Assembly: GCA_934045905.1 (NCBI GenBank)
Contig: OW203768.1
Coordinates: forward strand, 20,660,770-20,724,769
Length of the DNA: 64,000 nucleotides
From: Leuctra nigra
Taxonomy: Eukaryota; Arthropoda; Insecta; Plecoptera; Leuctridae
Reading direction: 5' to 3'
Under the pieces are notes generated by a model. It saw only the letters and a program-made list of their open reading frames with translations. It was not told where the DNA came from and searched no databases. This document shows positions 58,288 through 64,000 of the stretch, piece by piece. The position numbers and the translations under genes are program-made. Positions within the stretch are counted from its first letter, which is position 1. Each line of letters opens with the position of its first letter.

Positions 58288-59134
58288 ACTCTTAGTATTT
58301 TTTTTTTATTAATTGTAGTGTCATCTACAATGAATAAATATCAGCTTGTTAATTAAAAATTAACTCAATTTTCAAGAAATCATATTGGGCCAGATTATAT
58401 CATTACATCATGAAGTTTGAATCTACTTAGCGAAGCATATTAATTAATTACTACCTACCTACCTAGTTTCGAATCACTGGTTTACTTACTTTAGTGGACT
58501 TTCGCAAAAACGGCCCTTATAAGCACCTAAACTGAACAGATTACGTTATATGTAACAGAATCATTAGCATAATGGCATCCAAGTTGGAACAATGAATGTG
58601 CTCTGCTTGTTTCGGCGTCTTCAAAGGTATATTCCCGCAGAAGAATGCAACAGTCGGTATTTATTGCATGTCATCAGCTAGTGGCTAATGATGCAGCTTA
58701 CCCGAGTTTCGCCGAGCAGAGATTTATAGTCAAATGCTGTGATTTGTTGCCATGGCAACCAGACGTTGCATTGTGTTTGCGAAATGCAGTGCTTTTCTTA
58801 GTACTGAGCGGAGCATTACTATGCAAATTCTTCGTGCTTCGTGACCTTTTCTGGAAACACGGAGAGTTCTTTGTGGGTGACTGGAATAGAGGTGGAGGTC
58901 TTTTCTTTTGAGGTTGAGGGGATTGAAAAGAAATGCACAAAGAGATCCCCCGGACTTGAATTGCCGCACAATGTTCATACAAAATAAGAATAATTCTAAG
59001 AAATTAGTAAAATGAAATAATGAAATTTTCCTGATGTACGGTTAGGTTTTGTATAGTTAAAAATATTTTTAGCTTATCGATTGGCTATCGATAATCTGTT
59101 ATCGATTGGCTAGCCGGCTTTATGAACTGTTCTT

Positions 59135-59225
59135 GAGCAAGCTGGCTCAGGCAGTATCAGGCCCCGGGTTCGTTTACCACGACTATCCATACTGACTGAA
59201 GTTTTGTCGTGATTTCTCTCAAATG
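59135..59225 (+). mobile_element. SINE-A, head only
   Basis: GAGCAAGCTGGCTCAGGCAG, CCCCGGGTTCG and CATACTGACTGAAGTTTTGT; truncated after the first body block. Confidence 0.75.
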
Positions 59226-60047
59226 TATGAGCTGTATATGATCTTGTTTTTGACAGCAACGAAACGTGCCAAACATCAACGCAAAGTAGGAACCAAATTA
59301 TAATTTCTCGAATGAATTTTTCGGTTCATCACCCAATTTTCACGCATCAACGAATTCTGTTACAATTAGTTCGGTATTCATGCAATTTGTTTCGATCTGT
59401 AACAAAAACAATGTAACTAACTAGCACAGCTGTGGCATATCCTCCCACCCAATCCAAAACAAATGACAACAACAATCTCCCTTTCAAGTTTCACTGAAGA
59501 AACTAGAGCTATAAATTATGCCGCCCCCTCGTGTAGTACGTGCCCCTGCCATATGCCCCCCTGCTGAAATGCGTACTTCTATTTAGATTTTAGACTTTAG
59601 ATCCCCTGGTAGTTTAGTAAACAGCTGCCAAGTTACACACAGATGGTCCCAATATTGACGATTGCCATTATTGGCGCGTTCGGCTTGTGCAAGCTGCGCT
59701 GACTGGCAGATCGGACCAAATCGATTGATTGATAATCGAAGTGAGTTTGCGAAGAGATAGAACAATGGTTGGCTGTCAGTTTTGTAAAGCGTGTTGTGAA
59801 CTTTTGATAGGTTGGACGGATTAAATATTTCAGAGATGAAGTTCTTGTGCGAAAATTAGTCACACTTCAACGCGTGCTGAGAGTATTAAATGAGTATACA
59901 TAATGTAAAGACGATAAATCATTTAAATAATTATTATAAAGCCTTGCCCAATGACAATATTAAAACAAATATTTTCTTGTTTAGTATCAAGATAAAGCTT
60001 TTTTGTTAACGATAAAGTCAGCTTACATACATGCACGAAAGTGGCTC

Positions 60048-60080
60048 ACTTATTAACGCGTTACACAGAGCGTTTTCCTC
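60048..60080 (+). mobile_element. AGCGAGCG-family right terminus only
   Basis: GGCTCACTTATTAACGCGTT, then ACACAGAGCGTTTTCCTC. The preceding sequence does not match the family. Confidence 0.6.
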
Positions 60081-60431
60081 ATTTGGAGATAAACTTTTTT
60101 TTATATCTTTATGATGTTACCCTGTCGCCCGGTATCGCCGCTACCTTTCCTACTGCCATGTAGCACGGGTTGTATAAACCCTCAGGGGCATAATTCAACA
60201 TGGCTGCTATACATTGTCTCCTGGGTCCGATTCTAACGTGACTTCAGTAATAAAGCACTCGTCAGACTTCGTTTAGTTCATACAGTTTTATTATAATTGC
60301 GTAGTAGAAGTCCAGTGTGTAACTGTAGTTTTAAATCGTGACGTTTTTACATTGAGGTTTGCTGTTATGTTATGTTCACGTCTTCTTACTTTTGACAGGT
60401 TTTTCTAACCTCCAATTTTGTCTTTTTGCAG

Positions 60432-60549
60432 GTGTTGACGCCACAGAAGTTTGGCGATGTGTACTTATACGACTGTCCGCCGAATAGGCAGTCACCGAAT
60501 CAGGGCCGATACGATGTTCCTGCCCACCTAGCCATGGTGGAAAACCAAG
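60432..60549 (+). CDS. BCAR1: p130Cas/BCAR1 exon, start of substrate domain
   Basis: This 118-nt exon starts after TTTTTGCAG and ends before GTGAGT. It adds 39 codons plus one base (phase 0 to phase 1). It begins VLTPQKFGDVYLYDCPPN and contains YDCP (residues 109-112) and YDVP (123-126). In Cas proteins such tyrosines are Src/Abl sites whose phosphorylated forms bind Crk SH2 domains. The exon lies 23.5 kb after the SH3 exon, an unusually long intron. It is recognised by phase, splice sites and YxxP content, because the sequence between the motifs is not strongly conserved in the family. Phase alone would also allow an additional phase 0-0 exon within the long intron; I saw none with convincing splice sites. 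Confidence 0.88.
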
Positions 60550-60827
60550 GTGAGTTTATTTAAACGTATTATAAAATTATTTTTTTGCGAAAGTCGGTTT
60601 ACCTACTATTCGTTTTTCGATTCACAAGAGACAACTGACAAGCATCGTCTCTGCATCTTTTAAATGCCATTTTCAACAGATAATATTCAGAACTTGTCAG
60701 TTTAAGGCCATCTTCCATTTCTAATTGACCATTGATATGACAGTATTTTATGTAAACAGTACAGTCTGTATCTGCTAGTAGACCACTATAGTAGATGAGT
60801 GTCATAACCATTCCGTACGTGTTCCAG
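60550..60827 (+). other. Cas gene intron (278 bp)
   Basis: GTGAGT to TTCCAG. AT-rich, no repeat recognised. Confidence 0.85.
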
Positions 60828-61052
60828 TCCGCTACGCAGTTCCTCCGTCTCGCCTGTGCGACCCGCTGCTCGACAACGGCGGCTCGTGCTACGACGTACC
60901 TCCGCGCACGACTCCCCTCCCGCTGTTGAACTACGACAGTCCGCGCAGCTACACCTCCCCGACGTTCGACACCCTGCGCGACAGCTCGCGGGGATCCACC
61001 GTCACCAACAACAGCTTCGACACGCCTCGCTCCTCCACGACGCCACTCTCAG
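60828..61052 (+). CDS. BCAR1: p130Cas/BCAR1 exon, substrate domain with four YxxP motifs
   Basis: This 225-nt exon lies between acceptor GTTCCAG and donor GTGATT, phase 1 on both sides. The split first codon makes Val136 with the previous exon. YxxP motifs seen: YAVP (138), YDVP (157), YDSP (171) and YTSP (177). An FDTP at 199-202 has the same spacing and context but phenylalanine in place of tyrosine, so it could be a lost phosphosite or never have been one. The remainder is rich in Ser, Thr, Pro and Asn, as expected for the disordered substrate region that is stretched and phosphorylated at adhesions in vertebrate p130Cas. Third codon positions are strongly G/C. The intron before it is only 278 bp. 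Confidence 0.9.
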
Positions 61053-62022
61053 GTGATTGTCTTGCTGGACTTGATGGAGTTCAGGTGGCATCACTCTGAC
61101 CTTGTGGTCAAGATGTCCTGGGTTCAAAGGGGTTGCTCACACAAAACTATTGTAGATGGCGCTCCTGTCCTAACCGTAATAAGAACCAATCAAAATGCCG
61201 AGAGAGAGCCAATAAAAATGCAGAGCGGAATGGAATATTTTTAGACCTTGGCGGGAGTTTGATTCAGAGATCTTGGATTCAGAGACCAACCAATCAGAGA
61301 GAGACACCTCCAATGCCGCTAGCGCTGCGAGTGAGAGCAAATGGCAGTGAACAACCCCATTCCCACCAACGGCCCTCCTGACTGAGGTTTTTGGTGTTTC
61401 CCACAGTCACAAGGCAAATTTGTATGGTTGGAAAAAACATGTTTCTTCAAAAATGATTCACCCAGTGGGTTTTTGGGTGGGTTTTTTTTTTTTTTTAAAT
61501 ACCTTTATTGAGAGGAGAGTTTTTAAATTTGAAGTAATTTATATAAATGATCATCTTCAGTAGATCTCTGAGTTTTAAACATATAATAAAGAAGTTTTTA
61601 ATCATTTGCTGTACTAAGCTATTTTTGGGGGTACTTTTTGAATTTTTGAATTTTCTCCAAACGGACATTTACCTACATTATTTTACATTTTAATAAGTTT
61701 CCTATTTGGCAAGAGTTTAAAACTTCGTAAAAAATACTGGTTTATATTTTGTAATATTATTTTGAAAAAACCTTCTTATCTTAAAAATCCACAGGTATTT
61801 TTTAAGGTGGTTTTAAGGTGGTTTTACTTTTTTTCGTGTTGGTCAAAATAATACCAACCCTGCATATTTGGGAAGGTACACTACTAATAAGTAAATAACC
61901 CATGTCTGGGTCAATACTTACCTTCATCATCATCGTCTCTCTTTCATAATCTTTCATGCGTCGCCAATAACCTAGTTCGATTAACTTGAAATGTGCTAAC
62001 GATCGTTGATTTTGTCTGTCAG
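61053..62022 (+). other. Cas gene intron (970 bp)
   Basis: GTGATT to GTCAG. Contains a SINE-A copy that appears split at about 61425-61855. Confidence 0.85.
61345..61975 (+). mobile_element. SINE-A copy, apparently split
   Basis: CTCCTGACTGAGGTTTTTGG and TTTCCCACAGTCACAAGGCA lie at 61375-61420. The continuation TTTGGGAAGGTACACTACTA, CTTCATCATCATCG and CATGCGTCGCCAATAACC lies at 61867-61975. About 430 bp with no SINE similarity lies between, including a T15-type run. Confidence 0.6.
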
Positions 62023-62216
62023 GTTGGCGGACGTCACCTCCCCCCAGCTGCGAGATGTACGACGTGCCTCGAGCCCTGATCCCCTCCGTGCTGACGCCGA
62101 GCAGCTCGGCAAGTTCGCTCACCGCCGCCGACTCCATGAGCAGCTCGAACCGGTCGAGTCGCGTCGAGTCCACCGACTACGACATCCCTCGCGCGAGCAA
62201 ACAACACGAGGAACAG
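62023..62216 (+). CDS. BCAR1: p130Cas/BCAR1 exon, end of substrate domain and Ser-rich linker
   Basis: This 194-nt exon lies after TTTTGTCTGTCAG and before GTATAT. It completes a split Gly211 codon and ends in phase 0 after HEEQ. It encodes two YxxP motifs, YDVP (223-226) and YDIP (263-266), separated by a serine-rich low-complexity stretch (about residues 232-261). Disordered linker between phosphotyrosine motifs is typical of Cas proteins. The donor GTATAT is weaker than the others in this gene, but the reading frame beyond it loses family character at once. The upstream intron (970 bp) contains a broken SINE. Confidence 0.88.
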
Positions 62217-62804
62217 GTATATTCACGTCTGACTTGACATCAACATTCTCCGGTCGAATGCCGTTGCCTTTGAAATACAAACGTGCTGCAGCTTTGGAAT
62301 GTTTCGTTATTCAGCATTTATTTAGTTTCGACAGTCTCTATCATGAAGTGTAAGGAAATTTGCTTGTGTTCTCTTTTTGATCTTTGCTTAAAAGTGTTAA
62401 ATTAGGTACAGAATATTAGCGAAGTCCAGAAAATTCTGCTTTGTTTCATTAATTTTTAAAATTGTTTATGGAATACTATCTTGACTGAACTGCTACTTTT
62501 CCACAAAGTATTGTAGAATACATTTAACATGGGATTTAATAAATAAAAAGTCATAGTAGGAACATTGCTACATACTGGTAAACATTCAGTTATTGTCCTC
62601 AAATTTTTTGGTAGGTACCTAGGTATTTAACTTTTCTGACCCAATATTTAAAAAATAAACAGGAAAATATCAGAAAATTTAGCTCCCAAATTTCCCAGAA
62701 CATGTTCTGAATCTCATTTCTACATTTGCTTCTAGTGTTTCCTCATTATTGAGTTATAAGGGTATCTCTCTTCATAAATTACAACAATGTGTTCCCCTCC
62801 CCAG
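62217..62804 (+). other. Cas gene intron (588 bp)
   Basis: GTATAT to CCCAG. AT-rich; nothing else seen. Confidence 0.85.
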
Positions 62805-62986
62805 CTGTATGATATTCCCGTGGCAACGCCCGTGTGTCGCGAGCTACCTCTGCAGCTGGAGCCGGCTCTCGAGTCTCTGGCACGACTGCAGTCGGACGCC
62901 ACAGCTGCGATATCACGCCTGCTGGCGCACGCCGGACCTCACTGGCGCCGGCGCGATCGGCTGGAACCACGCGTCATGGACGTCAG
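62805..62986 (+). CDS. BCAR1: p130Cas/BCAR1 exon, last YxxP motif and first helix of the serine-rich domain
   Basis: This 182-nt exon starts after CCCCTCCCCAG and ends before GTAACT (phase 0 to 2). It opens LYDIPVATPV, giving the tenth YxxP motif (277-280). It then passes into a helical, leucine-rich stretch (about residues 292-320) matching in position and character the start of the Cas serine-rich four-helix bundle, which in vertebrates docks 14-3-3 and Grb2-type partners. The join of a YDIP motif directly to this helix matches the family layout. The basic HWRRRDRLEPR segment would be a loop between helices. Its split last codon gives Arg336 with the next exon. Confidence 0.9.
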
Positions 62987-63531
62987 GTAACTTGAGAGCC
63001 CAATGCTGGTCAAATTTACGAAAGTGATTACTGATTTCTAAGATCTTATGAACTCCCGCCGATATGGAGAATGTTTAAAATGATATTTCTATTTTCTACT
63101 CTTTTTACTTGTAGATCAAATTGTGAAGAATACCTATTTCAAAGTACAGATTTCATCTTTATTTGAGTAAAAGCTGTCCTATTATACAAGAAGTAGCAAT
63201 TATTTTATCCTTTTTTGCTCTTATTTACAAAAACCGTATTCAGAAAAAAATTAGTAGGTTACCAGTTATTTTTTAGGTTTTCAACCAAAGTTTGCTATTA
63301 AATTTCTTCACCAAATTGTAATTAACAATTTAGAATTATTTCAGGTTTTTACTAGATTGTGCAATATAGAAGCAATATATTATATTGTATATTGTACAAT
63401 ACACAATATAATATGTGTGTGTGTTGTTGTATATTGTAATATGCACAATATATATATTGTGCAATATGTGTTGTAGGAATTGAGGTGTATTGTGGGAATG
63501 AGTTTCTTACAATGGTGTATAATTTTGTCAG
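62987..63531 (+). other. Cas gene intron (545 bp)
   Basis: GTAACT to GTCAG. Holds an alternating low-complexity stretch built from TATTGTGCAATATA-like units at about 63356-63470 that can fold on itself. Confidence 0.85.
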
Positions 63532-63752
63532 GTTGGCGGTGGTTCGACTGAAGACCTCGCTGCACGACTTGGCCGACTTCTGCGAGGGCGCCCTGGGCAA
63601 CGCCGTCAACCTGCCGGACAAGGGCGTCGCCGCCAAGCTGCAGCCGCTCGTCAAGTCACTCCGAGACGCCGACAAGCTCGTGCTGGAGTCGACGGCGAAC
63701 CTCGACGCTCAGAGCTGGTCCGTGGACAAGCTGGCCAGGGAGAGCGACAAAG
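63532..63752 (+). CDS. BCAR1: p130Cas/BCAR1 exon, helices of the serine-rich domain (gene continues past the window)
   Basis: This 221-nt exon lies between TTTTGTCAG and GTGAGG (phase 2 to 1). It encodes residues 337-409, a strongly amphipathic sequence (for example RLKTSLHDLADFCEGALGNA) that fits helices 2 to 4 of the Cas serine-rich bundle. No stop codon occurs before the donor, and the family needs a further C-terminal domain of roughly 150-200 residues (FAT-like/CAS C-terminal, binding BCAR3/NSP proteins), so the gene runs off the right edge. Third-position GC is very high compared with the AT-rich intron just upstream, which carries a TATATTG-type low-complexity stretch at 63370-63470. 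Confidence 0.9.
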
Positions 63753-64000
63753 GTGAGGGAGAGAGTGTTCGTGATTCGTGAAACGCAACTCAAATGTTTA
63801 CTAAAGTAGATGGAGGTACGGTATCAAAGTAATTGGCCGGTCATTGCACGTGGGTACACATAGCATACACTACATATAATTCTCTTTGACGCCTTGTTTT
63901 CACTTTTCATCATACTCAATTCTAAGCTTATATATCTGCAGTTAAGTATAGAAACTGCATGTACATTGTTTGTGCAGTCTTAACTTGTCTGTTACACATC
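63753..64000 (+). other. Cas gene intron, cut by the window edge
   Basis: Begins with donor GTGAGG. The next exon is outside the window. Confidence 0.8.

Larger units (their letters stand above)
36948..60431 (+). other. 23.5-kb intron of the Cas gene
   Basis: The intron runs from donor GTACGT to acceptor TTTTTGCAG. It is packed with repeats listed separately: SINE fragments, the 3.3-kb tandem array, a 47-bp minisatellite, poly-G tracts and a tRNA-like sequence. I found no convincing additional coding exon. The stretches 37100-38900, 43520-44900 and 51000-52000 show nothing beyond short AT-rich or unique-looking sequence. Confidence 0.85.
36660..63752 (+). other. BCAR1: Cas-family scaffold gene (p130Cas/BCAR1 ortholog), partial; overview of six joined exons
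   Basis: Six exons join into one open reading frame of 1228 nt: about 409 codons, open at both ends. Exon phases are compatible throughout (0-0, 0-1, 1-1, 1-0, 0-2, 2-1), and every internal boundary is AG/GT. Domain order seen: SH3 (residues 3-61, counting from the first residue of the SH3 exon), a substrate region with ten YxxP motifs starting at residues 63, 109, 123, 138, 157, 171, 177, 223, 263 and 277, then a helical serine-rich region from about residue 289. This order is diagnostic of Cas proteins, cytoplasmic adaptors at focal adhesions. In known family members the SH3 domain binds FAK-type kinases, and Src/Abl-type kinases phosphorylate YxxP tyrosines to recruit Crk and Nck. The start exon and the C-terminal domain are not in the model. 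NEDD9/EFS-like names are possible; invertebrates usually carry a single Cas gene. Confidence 0.93.

Overview
The window looks like nuclear DNA of an invertebrate, probably an arthropod. It is AT-rich, dense in short interspersed repeats, fold-back elements and minisatellites, and poor in protein-coding sequence. The only gene I can recognise with confidence is a Cas-family scaffold gene (p130Cas/BCAR1 type) on the + strand. Six coding exons are supported by GT-AG boundaries, continuous reading phase and protein features: 36660-36947 (SH3 domain), 60432-60549, 60828-61052, 62023-62216 (substrate region with YxxP motifs), 62805-62986 and 63532-63752 (start of the serine-rich helical region). The model is partial. 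The start codon lies upstream of the SH3 exon, with two candidate short first exons at 7084-7107 and 26888-26896. The serine-rich region and the C-terminal domain continue past base 64000. About 410 codons are covered, with ten YxxP tyrosine motifs.

Bases 1 to about 36.6 kb are upstream sequence or first-intron sequence, filled with repeats. Four families recur. (1) A tRNA-derived SINE ('SINE-A', about 280 bp) occurs in about 20 full or broken copies; one is bounded by a 13-bp target-site duplication. (2) A dispersed element of about 0.9 kb ends in TTGAGCGAGCG on one side and CGTTTTCCTAGT on the other, with a variable microsatellite near one end; this architecture resembles non-autonomous Helentron/DINE-1 type elements. 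(3) Two further fold-back families of about 0.5 kb and 0.25 kb. (4) Single long inverted repeats, including a 678-bp one nested in a SINE and one carrying a Penelope/hammerhead-like motif.

The 23.5-kb intron between the SH3 exon and the next coding exon (36948-60431) holds a tRNA-like pseudogene or SINE head (40950-41022), a CpG-rich patch with a perfect GTCACGTGAC palindrome and a 44-bp tandem repeat, a 3.3-kb higher-order tandem array (46831-50156), a ten-copy 47-bp minisatellite (56495-56965), and many SINE fragments. The array alternates runs of a 29-bp monomer with a fixed 94-bp spacer. The run lengths fall from left to right without exception: 30, 14, 3, 2, 2, 2, then ten runs of 1.

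The exons are clearly richer in G and C at third codon positions than the surrounding AT-rich introns. Most other open reading frames in the window are short, lack recognisable domains, or lie inside repeats, and I do not treat them as genes. No rRNA, CRISPR array or intact autonomous transposon was found.
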